Source: Methylocapsa aurea
GTDB lineage: Bacteria; Pseudomonadota; Alphaproteobacteria; Rhizobiales; Beijerinckiaceae
Assembly: GCF_000746085.1 (NCBI RefSeq)
Contig: NZ_JQKO01000013.1
Span: forward strand, 1-64,000
Reading direction: 5' to 3'
DNA: 64,000 bases
How positions within the stretch are numbered: position 1 is the first letter of the stretch; every line of letters begins with the position of its first letter. The notes beneath the pieces were generated by a model. It was not told the origin of the DNA. It ran no database searches and saw nothing but the letters and a program-made list of their open reading frames with translations. The position numbers and the translations under genes were made by a program. Shown here piece after piece: positions 9,683-18,238 of this stretch.

Positions 9683-9709
9683 ACGAGCGCGACATTGGAG
9701 AAGACACGT

Positions 9710-12385
9710 ATGAATCGTCCAAGCTTCTTAGATCGCTTGAACTTTCAACATGAGGACTCCGATCGCCACGCACGCATGCGCGATGCCGACATTAGTCTCT
9801 CGCGCGAAATTCTCGAGTTAAGCCGGGCGGACCAGAAAGCGATCTGGACAATGCTCCGCGCCTCCCCAGACGGGCTCGACGCCGCCGAGGCGAAAGCAAG
9901 ACTGGCTTTGGTCGGTCCCAACATCATAGCCAAGGAGGGCCGCCCCAGCGTTGTGAAGGAAATATGGGGGTGCGCCAAGAGCCCCTTGAACGCCTTGCTG
10001 CTCTCTCTCGCCGTCGTGTCCTATTTCCTTGGCGACTTCCGCGCTGCTGTCGTCATTGCGATCATGGTCGTCCTGGCGGTCACGACGGCGTTCATCCAGG
10101 AGCATCGCTCCAATAACGCCGCCGCGAAACTCCGCGCCATGGTGAAGACGACGGCCAGCGTCAAACGGCGCGGCGCCGCAATCCCCGCCGGAGAGGACCT
10201 ATCTCAGGGCTTCAGCGAAATAGCGATGGATCGTCTGGTTCCCGGCGATATCGTCCGGCTCTCCGCCGGCGACATGATCCCAGCCGATCTGCGGCTCCTC
10301 AGCGCCAAGGACCTTTTCATCAACCAGGCGGCGCTGACCGGCGAGGCCATGCCATCGGAAAAATCGACGGCGTTCCATGTTGGGGAGATCGACGATCCTT
10401 TCGACCTGCCAAACCTTTGCTTCATGGGCGGCAGCGTCGTCAGCGGTTTTGGGACTGGAGTGATAGCGCATACAGGCGCGAAAACCTATTTCGGCCAGCT
10501 TGCCGACAAGATCGCCGGACAGCGCGAGGAGACAAGCTTCGACAAGGGAATCAACCGCTTCACCTGGCTGATGATCCGGTTCATGCTCGTGATGGTTCCC
10601 GCGGTCTTTCTGATCAATGGCTTCATGAAAGGCGATTGGCTCGAGGCGCTTTTATTCGCCGTGGCCGTCGCCGTCGGCCTGACGCCGGAAATGCTGCCGA
10701 TGATCGTCACCGTGAATCTCGCCAAGGGCGCGATCGCCATGTCGAAAAAGCGGGTCATCGTAAAGCGCCTCCACGCGATCCAGAATTTCGGCGCGATGGA
10801 TATTTTGTGCACGGACAAGACCGGCACGCTGACGCAGGACCGCATTATTCTCAAATGGCATCTCGACATTCGCGGCAATGACTGCGAACGGGTGCTGGAA
10901 TTTGCTTATCTGAATAGCCATTATCAGTCCGGCTTGAAGAATCTGCTCGATGTGGCGGTGCTGCAGCATGTCGAGATCGGCAAGAACCTTCACTTGCAGC
11001 ATCAATACCAGAATATCGACGAGATTCCCTTCGACTTCGCGCGGCGGCGCCTGTCCGTCATTCTGTCGCGGGAGGACGGCACGCATGTCCTCATCTGCAA
11101 GGGCGCGGTCGAGGAGGTTTTTGCTGTCTGCGACCGCTATGAGCTCGGCGAAGAGCTTGGAGCCTTGGATGCCAGCCATCTCGTCCAAGCGCAGGCGGAG
11201 ACGCGCGAGCTCAACGAGGACGGGTTTCGAGTCGTCGCTGTCGCGTATAAGGAAATTGCCGCACTCAAGCCAAGCTATAGCGTCGATGACGAATGCGACC
11301 TGACGCTGCTTGGCTATATAGCCTTTCTCGATCCGCCGAAGGAGACCGCCGGCGCCGCCATCGCCGCCCTCAATCGGTCCGGCGTGATGGTCAAGATCGT
11401 CACCGGCGACAATGAAGTCATCACCCGCAAGATCTGCCGCGAGGTTGGTCTCAAAGTTGAACGCGTCGTGCTCGGTCCGGAGATCGAAAAGATGAGCGAC
11501 GCCGCCTTGGCGGATCTCGCGACATCGGTTGCGGTCTTCGCCAAGGTCTCGCCGGCGCAGAAAGCCCGGGTCATCGCCGCCCTTCACGCCAAGGGCCATG
11601 TCGTCGGGTTTCTCGGCGACGGCATCAATGACAGCCCGGCCCTAAAAGCCGCCGATGTCGGCGTGTCGGTCGACACCGCCGTCGACATCGCCAAGGAAGC
11701 GGCGGACATCATCCTGCTCGAGAAGAATCTGCTGGTTCTTCAAGAAGGCGTTATCGAGGGGCGCAAAGTCTTCGCCAATATCACCAAATATATCAAGATG
11801 GGCGCAAGCTCCAACTTCGGCAATATGTTCAGCGTGCTTGGCGCCAGCGTCTTCCTGCCGTTTCTGCCGATGCTGCCGATCCAGGTTCTCACCAACAACC
11901 TGCTCTACGATTTCTCACAAACGGCGATCCCCACCGACAATGTCGACGAGGACTATCTCGCAGCGCCGCGGAAATGGGACATCGGCAATATTTTCAAGTT
12001 CATGGCGTTCATTGGGCCGATCAGCTCGATCTTCGACTACGCCACCTTCTTCACCATGCTCTATGTGTTCGACAGCTGGACCAATCCAACCTTGTTTCAA
12101 ACCGGCTGGTTCGTCGAATCCTTGCTGACGCAAACGCTCATCATCCATATCATCCGCACAGCCAAGGTCCCTTTCGTCCAAAGCCGGGCCAGCCCGGCCC
12201 TCATCGCGACGTCGCTGATCATCTGCGCGATCGGCGTCGCGCTGCCCTATACCCCGCTCGGGGAAGCCCTAAAATTCACGCCCTTGCCGCCGCTTTATTG
12301 GCCGATCGTCGCGGCGTTCCTGTTGAGCTACGCAACGCTGACCCATCTCGTTAAAACCTGGTTTGTCCGCCGCTGGGGCATGTGA
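9710..12385 (+). CDS. mgtA: Magnesium-translocating P-type ATPase
   Basis: An 891-residue P3B-type ATPase importing Mg2+ across the inner membrane. Features are an N-terminal cytoplasmic region (1-75), a first TM pair, the actuator loop with TGEAMPSEK, the phosphorylation site D369 in CTDKTGTLTQD, the hinge GDGINDSPALK (about 637-647) and a C-terminal bundle of six helices. VKRLHAIQNFGAMDI before the phosphorylation site is characteristic of MgtA/MgtB. ATG 9710 is chosen over TTG 9695 because GGAG (9697-9700) sits 9 bases upstream. I do not see an Mg2+ riboswitch or proline-rich leader peptide; the upstream DNA is repeat-derived. Confidence 0.95.
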   Translation: MNRPSFLDRLNFQHEDSDRHARMRDADISLSREILELSRADQKAIWTMLRASPDGLDAAEAKARLALVGPNIIAKEGRPSVVKEIWGCAKSPLNALLLSLAVVSYFLGDFRAAVVIAIMVVLAVTTAFIQEHRSNNAAAKLRAMVKTTASVKRRGAAIPAGEDLSQGFSEIAMDRLVPGDIVRLSAGDMIPADLRLLSAKDLFINQAALTGEAMPSEKSTAFHVGEIDDPFDLPNLCFMGGSVVSGFGTGVIAHTGAKTYFGQLADKIAGQREETSFDKGINRFTWLMIRFMLVMVPAVFLINGFMKGDWLEALLFAVAVAVGLTPEMLPMIVTVNLAKGAIAMSKKRVIVKRLHAIQNFGAMDILCTDKTGTLTQDRIILKWHLDIRGNDCERVLEFAYLNSHYQSGLKNLLDVAVLQHVEIGKNLHLQHQYQNIDEIPFDFARRRLSVILSREDGTHVLICKGAVEEVFAVCDRYELGEELGALDASHLVQAQAETRELNEDGFRVVAVAYKEIAALKPSYSVDDECDLTLLGYIAFLDPPKETAGAAIAALNRSGVMVKIVTGDNEVITRKICREVGLKVERVVLGPEIEKMSDAALADLATSVAVFAKVSPAQKARVIAALHAKGHVVGFLGDGINDSPALKAADVGVSVDTAVDIAKEAADIILLEKNLLVLQEGVIEGRKVFANITKYIKMGASSNFGNMFSVLGASVFLPFLPMLPIQVLTNNLLYDFSQTAIPTDNVDEDYLAAPRKWDIGNIFKFMAFIGPISSIFDYATFFTMLYVFDSWTNPTLFQTGWFVESLLTQTLIIHIIRTAKVPFVQSRASPALIATSLIICAIGVALPYTPLGEALKFTPLPPLYWPIVAAFLLSYATLTHLVKTWFVRRWGM

Positions 12386-12481
12386 CGCCTAGAGCATATT
12401 CTGAGCACCCACGCCAATGATCGGACATTTCGTTTCCATCCGCGCCTCGTCTATAGTGGCCTCCCCTCCTGGAGCCGGTTC

Positions 12482-12808
12482 GTGACTTTCTGTTTGCGCT
12501 CAAACCTTTACGCCGCCGCGGTTGTCGCCGCGCTCGCCTTGTCTCTGTCCGGCTGCGGACGGCGCGGAGCGCTTGAGCCGCCGCCTGGCGCTCCCCACTC
12601 GAATGCGCCCCTCACAGGCCGGCCGGATGAATATCGCGCCCCCACAAATTTTGTGGATTTTCCGAGAGCAAACATGGTGGGGGCCGCAGGGACGACGGGC
12701 GCAGCAGGGGCGCCGCCGCTGCCGCCGGACCCGGAGGAGCCCGACAAGCCTAGCGCGCCCGTGGCAAAGCCGCCCCCAAAGCCCTTTCTGCTCGATCCCT
12801 TGCTCTGA
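12482..12808 (+). CDS. lptM: LptM-like small lipoprotein (YifL family)
   Basis: A 108-residue lipoprotein with a short signal peptide and lipobox LSGC (lipidated C25) followed by GRRGALEPPP, the hallmark of LptM/YifL. In E. coli LptM binds the LptDE translocon and promotes its oxidative maturation. The remainder is Pro/Ala-rich and probably disordered, ending about 14 bp before lysA. Placement directly upstream of lysA is conserved in Proteobacteria. The start is GTG 12482. A TATAGT hexamer near 12451 could be the -10 of a shared lptM-lysA promoter, but no good -35 accompanies it. lptD is at 56053 in this window. Confidence 0.85.
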   Translation: MTFCLRSNLYAAAVVAALALSLSGCGRRGALEPPPGAPHSNAPLTGRPDEYRAPTNFVDFPRANMVGAAGTTGAAGAPPLPPDPEEPDKPSAPVAKPPPKPFLLDPLL

Positions 12809-12822
12809 CGCAGTATCAGCCA

Positions 12823-14091
12823 ATGCATCATTTTGAGACGAAAGACGGCGTCCTGCATGTCGAGGATGTCGATATTTCCGTCCTCGCGGCCGAGGTCAAA
12901 ACTCCCTTCTATTGCTATTCGAGCGCCACGCTCACGCGCCACTATGAGGTCTTCAAGGCGGCGTTCGCGGATGTTCCCAGCCTCGTCTGCTATGCCGTGA
13001 AGGCCAATTCCAACCAGGCCGTGCTGACGACCCTGGCGCGGCTCGGCGCGGGCATGGACGTCGTGTCCGAGGGCGAATTGCGGCGGGCGCTGGCGGCGGG
13101 GGCGCCGGCCGAAAAGGTCACCTTTTCAGGCGTCGGCAAGACGCAGGCGGAAATGGCCTTCGCGCTCGATCAGGGAATTTTCTGCTTCAATGTCGAATCG
13201 GAGCCCGAGCTTCGCGCCTTGTCCCTCCTCGCAACCGCCAAGAACACGGTCGCGCCCATCGCCATTCGCGTCAATCCGGACGTCGATGCGAAAACCCATG
13301 CAAAAATCTCAACCGGCAAGGCCGAGAATAAGTTCGGCATCCCGCTCACGCGCGCGCGTGAGGTCTATGCCGAAGCCGCCAGCCTGCCCGGTCTCAAAGT
13401 TGCTGGCGTCGATCTTCATATCGGCTCGCAGATCACCGATCTTGGCCCTTTCGACGACGCTTTCAGCCTCACCGCCGAGTTTGTGCGCCTACTGCGCGCG
13501 GATGGCCACGACATCGCGCATATCGACCTCGGCGGCGGCCTCGGCATTCCCTATCGCGAGGGCGATGACCCGGACAGCTATCACCCGGAGCGCTATGCGG
13601 ATGTCGTCAGGGCCCAGCTTGGCGGCCTCGGCTGTCAGCTTGTTTTCGAGCCGGGCCGGCTGATTGTCGGCAACGCCGGGATTCTTGTGACACAGGTTGT
13701 TTTCGTCAAGCGGGGCGAGGCCAAGACTTTCGTCATCGTCGACGCGGCCATGAACGACATGGTCCGCCCGACCCTCTATGACGCGCATCACGACGTCCAG
13801 TCCGTCCGCCCCGCGCCTGGCGCGCCGACGATCACCGCCGATATTGTCGGACCGGTCTGCGAAACCGGCGATTATCTGGCGCTGGCGCGAAAGATGCCCG
13901 AGCCGGCGCCAGGCGATTTCCTGGCGATCATGTCGGCTGGCGCCTATGGCGCGGTTCAGGCCAGCACCTATAATTCAAGGCTGCTCGCGCCCGAAGTTCT
14001 TGTCAATGGCGCAAGCTACGCCATCGTGCGCCCGCGTCGAACCTACGAAGAATTGATCGGGCTCGACAAGATTCCGGCTTGGTTGGACTAG
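12823..14091 (+). CDS. lysA: Diaminopimelate decarboxylase
   Basis: A 422-residue fold-type III PLP enzyme converting meso-diaminopimelate to L-lysine, the last step of the pathway that includes dapD (3221). The PLP lysine is K60 in CYAVKANSN. DLGGGLGIPY is the phosphate-binding glycine loop. GPVCETGDYLA carries the cysteine contributed across the dimer interface, and SAGAYGAVQASTYNSR is the C-terminal signature. Length is standard. It follows lptM by 14 bp and is probably cotranscribed with it. An R2 repeat lies downstream. Confidence 0.97.
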   Translation: MHHFETKDGVLHVEDVDISVLAAEVKTPFYCYSSATLTRHYEVFKAAFADVPSLVCYAVKANSNQAVLTTLARLGAGMDVVSEGELRRALAAGAPAEKVTFSGVGKTQAEMAFALDQGIFCFNVESEPELRALSLLATAKNTVAPIAIRVNPDVDAKTHAKISTGKAENKFGIPLTRAREVYAEAASLPGLKVAGVDLHIGSQITDLGPFDDAFSLTAEFVRLLRADGHDIAHIDLGGGLGIPYREGDDPDSYHPERYADVVRAQLGGLGCQLVFEPGRLIVGNAGILVTQVVFVKRGEAKTFVIVDAAMNDMVRPTLYDAHHDVQSVRPAPGAPTITADIVGPVCETGDYLALARKMPEPAPGDFLAIMSAGAYGAVQASTYNSRLLAPEVLVNGASYAIVRPRRTYEELIGLDKIPAWLD

Positions 14092-14149
14092 ATATGTCGA
14101 ACGCGCGCTGGCGCGCGACCGCCATCGTGCTAGCTTTGCCATATCGCGC

Positions 14150-14253
14150 TCGAGCATTTTCAAGCGAAGCGGCAACCGGTTCGCGTTAAGAAAATGCGAT
14201 AAACAAAGACCGACAGTTGCTTTCTCATTCCATCGGATCTGAAAGCGCTCTAG
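14150..14253. repeat. Palindromic intergenic repeat, family R2 (reverse orientation)
   Basis: Reverse complement of the R2 copies at 9578 and 18128, with several substitutions. It begins TCGAGCATTTTCAAGCGAAG and ends GAAAGCGCTCTAG. It fills most of the lysA to DUF4175 gap and ends about 22 bp before the downstream start codon. Confidence 0.88.
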
Positions 14254-14274
14254 CATTTCCAAAATGCGAATGGC

Positions 14275-16989
14275 TTGACCGCCGCGCTTCTGGAGACAGA
14301 TTTGCTGAGACTGGGACGCCCAAAGCCTTCAAGGCGAAATGGCCCTTCGCGTGACGCCGAAGCTGGCGGGGCGCCGATCTTTGGCGCGTCGGCGGCAAAT
14401 TCGCGGCTGGAGCGGCTTGTCGCGAAAGCCTATGCGGTGCTCCTCTTCGAGCGGTCATGGCGCCTTATCGCGCCGCCGCTGTTCGTACTTGGCTTTTTTG
14501 TCTGCCTCTCATGGACCGGCCTATGGCTGGCGGCCCCGCATTGGGCGCGCGCCTTAGGGAGCCTTTTCCTCGCCGTCGGCGTCATTCTGGCGCTGCTCCC
14601 GCTGCGCAAATTCCGTCTCCCCTCGCGGAGCGAGGCCCTGGCCCGGATCGATCGCATCTCCGGCCTCGGCCATCGTCCGGCCGCGGTTCTGGAGGACCGG
14701 CTCGGCAATGGCGGCGCCGATCCCGCCACGCGCGCCCTATGGAGCCTGCATCGCCGCCGCGCCGAGCAAATAGTCGCCGCGCTGCGGACCGGCCTCCCCT
14801 CGCCGCGCATGGTCGATCTCGATCGATACGCCTTGCGCGCCGCCATCCTTATCGGCCTTGTCGCGACCGGCTTCATCGCCGGCCCAGAGAGATACGCGCG
14901 CCTCGCTGCGGCCTTCGATTGGCGCTTCGACGGCTTTCATGGCGAAGACGCCCGCCTCGACGCCTGGATCGATCCGCCGGCCTATACTGGCAAGACGCCG
15001 ATCGTCCTGAATCCTCGCGCGACCGGCCAGGACGCGGCGCACAAAATCGAGGCGCCGACCGGCTCCGTTGTCATTATTCGCTCGTCCGCCGGCAAGGCGA
15101 CCCTCGAGGCGACCGGCGCTTTAGTCCCGGCCGCGCAGGACAAGGAGACGGCGGCTGCGACCTTGGCCGTTCCGGCCGCGACCCCGCCAAAAGGCGATAA
15201 TGAAACGCGGCTGGTTCTGCGCGGCGACGCTTCTCTCGCGCTCGCCGCCGGCGGGCGGTCCGCCGCCTTTGATTTACGCGCCATTCCCGACGCCCCCCCG
15301 ACGATCGCCCTCGCCGATGCGCCTAAGGTCAACGCACGGGGATCCCTCGCGCTCGCCTATGAGATCGCTGACGATTACGGCGTCGTTAACGCGGAGGCGC
15401 TCTTCGCCAATCCCTTGCTTGAAAATGGAAAGCCCTCGAAGCGTTCTCTCGTGGACCCGCCGCGGGTCGCGCTCGCCTTACCCTCCGCGGGCGAGCGCTC
15501 CGGCGAGGCTGACGCGACCATCGATCTTTCCGAACATCCCTGGGCCGGCGCGCGCGTCGAGATGACTCTCGTCGCGCGCGATGAGGGCGGCAATGAAGGC
15601 AAGAGCGCTTCGATCGAAATCGTCTTGCCGCAAAAGCCCTTCGCCAAGCCTCTTGCCCGCGCCCTCGCCGAACAGCGCCGCAATCTGATTCTCGCGCCCA
15701 GCGACGCGGCCCGGGTGGCGACCGCGATCAAGGCGCTGATGATCGCGCCCGAGGCTTTCGGCACAAGCGCTGGCGTCTATCTCGGACTGCGCGCCGCCTC
15801 GAATCAGCTGGCGGCGGCCCGCCACGACAGCGATCTCGTCGAGGTCGCCGACCTCCTCTGGGCGATGGCGCTCCGAATCGAGAATGGCGATCTCTCCGAG
15901 GCCGAGCGCGATCTTCGCGCCGCCGAGCAACAATTGCGAGAGGCGCTGCAGCGCAATGCGCCGGAGGAGGAAATCAGCAAGCTCAGTGAAAATCTCCGCG
16001 CCGCCATGGATAAGTTTTTGCGCGAATTCGCCGCGCAGCAGCAGCAGAACCAGACCGGGCAGAGCGATCCCGCGGCCGGGAAGAGCCGGAACCGCGCGGT
16101 CAATCCGAAAGAGCTTCAAGCCATGCTCGATCAAATGCAGGAGATGGCGCGTTCGGGCAATGTCGCCGATGCGCAGAAAATGCTCGAGCGCCTGCAAAAC
16201 ATTCTCGAAAATCTGCAAATGGCGCGGCCCCGCAAGAGCAATCCGCAAGCCCGCGAGATGAGCCGCGCCCTCGACGAACTAGACCAGATGACCAAGGAGC
16301 AGCAGGACCTTCGCGACGAAACCCATCAAAGCCGCGAAGCTCAAAAAAGGCGGCAGCGGCGCCAGTTTGGGCTGCCGAACCAACCCGGTTTAGGCGAACT
16401 GCTGAACCAGGACAGCGGCGACGATCAGGACCCGGAAAGCGGCGAAAATGGAGCCGATGTCCAAATCAGCGAAGCCGAACTCGCCAAGCGCCAGCAGGCG
16501 TTGCGTGATCGCCTCGAAAAAGCGCAAAAGCGCTTGAAGCAGGCGGGACAGGCGGGCGCTGGCCTCGACGATGCGCATGGCGCGATGAAGGAGGCCGAAA
16601 AAGCGCTTGGTCAAGGTCCAGGCGGCGGCGACGAGGCGCTGGATGCGCAGGGCCGCGCCCTCGAGGCCCTGCGGCGAGGGACGCAGGAGCTCGCGGAAAA
16701 CATGCGCGGGCAAGGCGAGGGCGAAGCTTCCGGCGAGGCCGACGGCGAAGGGGAAGACGGAGAGGGTCAAGGCCCAAACGGCCAGTTCGGCGAGGAAGGC
16801 GCCGATCCGCTTGGGCGTCCGAGCGGCCGCGAACGGGCGTTCAATCCGGGAGCGCGTTTCAACCCGTTGGGCGTTCCGGCGGCGCAGCGCGCCCAGCGCG
16901 TGCTCGAGGAATTGCGCCGCCGGCTCGGCGAGCCTGCGCGCCCGCGCGACGAAATGGATTATCTGGAGCGCCTTCTTCGGCGCTACTAA
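14275..16989 (+). CDS. TIGR02302/DUF4175 family membrane-anchored protein of unknown function
   Basis: A 904-residue protein recognised as the alphaproteobacterial TIGR02302 (DUF4175) family, function unknown. Layout: a cytoplasmic N-terminus of about 60 residues, two close TM helices (about 66-110), a third at about 184-205, then a long, probably periplasmic part. Residues ~545-860 are strongly Gln/Glu/Arg/Gly-rich with coiled-coil character (EFAAQQQQNQTGQSDPA; runs of GEGEASGEADGEGED). The C-terminal RRLGEPARPRDEMDYLERLL is conserved in the family. The only in-frame start near a plausible site is TTG 14275; the nearby ATGs at 14264 and 14270 read into an early stop. Located after lysA. Confidence 0.88.
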   Translation: MTAALLETDLLRLGRPKPSRRNGPSRDAEAGGAPIFGASAANSRLERLVAKAYAVLLFERSWRLIAPPLFVLGFFVCLSWTGLWLAAPHWARALGSLFLAVGVILALLPLRKFRLPSRSEALARIDRISGLGHRPAAVLEDRLGNGGADPATRALWSLHRRRAEQIVAALRTGLPSPRMVDLDRYALRAAILIGLVATGFIAGPERYARLAAAFDWRFDGFHGEDARLDAWIDPPAYTGKTPIVLNPRATGQDAAHKIEAPTGSVVIIRSSAGKATLEATGALVPAAQDKETAAATLAVPAATPPKGDNETRLVLRGDASLALAAGGRSAAFDLRAIPDAPPTIALADAPKVNARGSLALAYEIADDYGVVNAEALFANPLLENGKPSKRSLVDPPRVALALPSAGERSGEADATIDLSEHPWAGARVEMTLVARDEGGNEGKSASIEIVLPQKPFAKPLARALAEQRRNLILAPSDAARVATAIKALMIAPEAFGTSAGVYLGLRAASNQLAAARHDSDLVEVADLLWAMALRIENGDLSEAERDLRAAEQQLREALQRNAPEEEISKLSENLRAAMDKFLREFAAQQQQNQTGQSDPAAGKSRNRAVNPKELQAMLDQMQEMARSGNVADAQKMLERLQNILENLQMARPRKSNPQAREMSRALDELDQMTKEQQDLRDETHQSREAQKRRQRRQFGLPNQPGLGELLNQDSGDDQDPESGENGADVQISEAELAKRQQALRDRLEKAQKRLKQAGQAGAGLDDAHGAMKEAEKALGQGPGGGDEALDAQGRALEALRRGTQELAENMRGQGEGEASGEADGEGEDGEGQGPNGQFGEEGADPLGRPSGRERAFNPGARFNPLGVPAAQRAQRVLEELRRRLGEPARPRDEMDYLERLLRRY

Positions 16990-17033
16990 GGCGCCGGCGC
17001 TGTTTCCTGTCTGACCAAAAGGAAGCCGCCAAA

Positions 17034-17079
17034 ACGTGATCTTGTCCAAGAAATTGCGGCATTCTTGGATAAGATCACG
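17034..17079. repeat. Inverted repeat (hairpin), possible bidirectional terminator
   Basis: CGTGATCTTGTCCAAGAA and TTCTTGGATAAGATCACG form a long imperfect stem around about 9 bases (TTGCGGCA). It lies 45 bp after the DUF4175 gene. There is no following T-run, so it could be an RNA-processing or transcription-attenuating hairpin rather than a classical terminator. The GATCACG ends recall family R4. Confidence 0.6.
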
Positions 17080-17148
17080 CTCATCACAAAGAGACAGAGA
17101 GCACAATCGATTCCGCAAAAAAGATAAATATGCTTTAAGTTCCAAATA

Positions 17149-17200
17149 GTTGGAGCATGTTCCCGTCGGAAAAGTCAGTCAACTTTTTCGGAGCACGCTT
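17149..17200. repeat. Palindromic repeat fragment, family R5
   Basis: TTGGAGCATGTTCCCGTCGG...AACTTTTTCGGAGCACGCT resembles the first module of the repeat at 44226 (AGCATGTTCTTAAAAAAGTTGACCGACTTTTTCG). It is incomplete. It lies upstream of the twin-TM protein gene, in a 298-bp gap that otherwise shows only the hairpin at 17034. Confidence 0.6.
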
Positions 17201-17287
17201 CAGCATCGAGTCCGCCGGAAACGACCGCTCTCTGGCGCTGCGCCAAACTCCGCCGGCGCCCCTACCCTCATCGAGGATCGCAACAAC

Positions 17288-17476
17288 ATGCACTCCGCCA
17301 GCAATCTTCTAGTCGCCATCGCCGTCGGCGCCGTCGTGATCGTTCTCATTGCGGGCCTCGTCAACCTGCTTCGCGGCGGCAGCCCTAACCTGTCGCAACA
17401 GCTGATGCGTTGGCGAATCGGTCTCCAGTTCCTCGCCATTTTGATCATTATCGGCGTATTGTGGTATCGCGCCTGA
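17288..17476 (+). CDS. Twin transmembrane protein, HIG1-domain-like
   Basis: A 62-residue protein made almost entirely of two hydrophobic helices (about 8-28 and 43-60). They are joined by a basic loop LLRGGSPNLSQQLMRWRIGLQ, which is the pattern of the HIG1/hypoxia-induced domain twin-TM proteins. In alphaproteobacteria a protein like this is regularly found just before a cob(I)alamin adenosyltransferase gene, as here (19 bp apart). Bacterial HIG1 proteins have been linked to cytochrome oxidase assembly or supercomplexes, but nothing here proves that. ATG 17288 is used; the longer open frame from 17150 runs through repeat-derived DNA. Confidence 0.78.
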   Translation: MHSASNLLVAIAVGAVVIVLIAGLVNLLRGGSPNLSQQLMRWRIGLQFLAILIIIGVLWYRA

Positions 17477-17495
17477 AGCTTCGGATCACACCGCC

Positions 17496-18083
17496 ATGGT
17501 CGTCTTGAACAAGATCTATACCCGCACCGGGGATGCCGGGACCACTGCGCTCGGCACCGGCGAACGGCGCGCCAAGAACGATCTTCGCTTCGAAGCGATC
17601 GGCGCGATCGACGAGGCCAATAGCATGGTCGGCCTCGCCCGCGTCGCGACGGCGAACGATCCCGACTGCGCCAGGGTCGACGCCATGTTGCTTTGCGTGC
17701 AGAATGACTTGTTCGATTTTGGCGCCGATCTCTGCATGCCGCAGGCGGATGGGACGCCGGATCGCGACGCGCTGCGGATCGTCCAATCGCAAGTGGATCG
17801 CATCGAGCGCAAAATCGACGAATTGAATCGCGAACTTGCGCCTTTGCTGAGTTTCGTTCTGCCCGGAGGATCGGCGGCGGCGGCGGCCCTGCATCTGGCG
17901 CGCACCGCGACCCGCCGCGCCGAGCGGCTGATCGTCGCCTTGGCCAACGCGCCGGGCGAGCAGGTCGGAGAACCCGCCCTCAAATACATCAACCGGCTGT
18001 CGGATTTCCTGTTTGTCGCGGCGCGCTATGTAAACCGCAAAGGCGAAGGCGATATTTTATGGGTGCCTGGCCAAAACCGCTAA
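17496..18083 (+). CDS. pduO: Cob(I)alamin adenosyltransferase, PduO type
   Basis: A 195-residue ATP:corrinoid adenosyltransferase making adenosylcobalamin. The N-terminal KIYTRTGDAGTTALG is the ATP-binding motif of the PduO family. The helical bundle contains FVLPGGSAAAAALHLARTATRRAER (split here between about 127 and 151), with the conserved Arg/Glu of the active site, then the NRLSDFLFVAARYVN C-terminal signature. ATG 17496 follows the twin-TM gene by 19 bp. No corrinoid synthesis genes are nearby, so this enzyme may serve salvage or B12-dependent enzymes encoded elsewhere. Confidence 0.94.
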   Translation: MVVLNKIYTRTGDAGTTALGTGERRAKNDLRFEAIGAIDEANSMVGLARVATANDPDCARVDAMLLCVQNDLFDFGADLCMPQADGTPDRDALRIVQSQVDRIERKIDELNRELAPLLSFVLPGGSAAAAALHLARTATRRAERLIVALANAPGEQVGEPALKYINRLSDFLFVAARYVNRKGEGDILWVPGQNR

Positions 18084-18127
18084 TGCGTTGGGCGCAGGAG
18101 CGGCGCTATTTGTCTTGGCGCGGACCT

Positions 18128-18232
18128 TAGAGCGCTTTCGGTTTCGGCGGAATCAGAAAGCAGCTATAGCTCGTTATTTTGTCGTACTTTCTTAACGCGA
18201 ACCGGTATCCACTTCGCTCGAAAATGCTTTAA
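18128..18232. repeat. Palindromic intergenic repeat, family R2
   Basis: Same orientation as the 9578 copy and closely similar: TAGAGCGCTTTCGGTTTCGG through TTCGCTCGAAAATGCTTTAA. It lies between convergent genes (PduO adenosyltransferase rightward, peptide-binding protein leftward) and ends 7 bp from the latter's stop, a position suited to a bidirectional terminator. Confidence 0.92.
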
Positions 18233-18238
18233 TTCCAC

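Noticed and set aside
9583-9709. Mg2+-sensing riboswitch or leader for mgtA
   Set aside because: The upstream DNA is almost wholly R2 repeat; no M-box-like structure or proline-rich leader peptide is visible.
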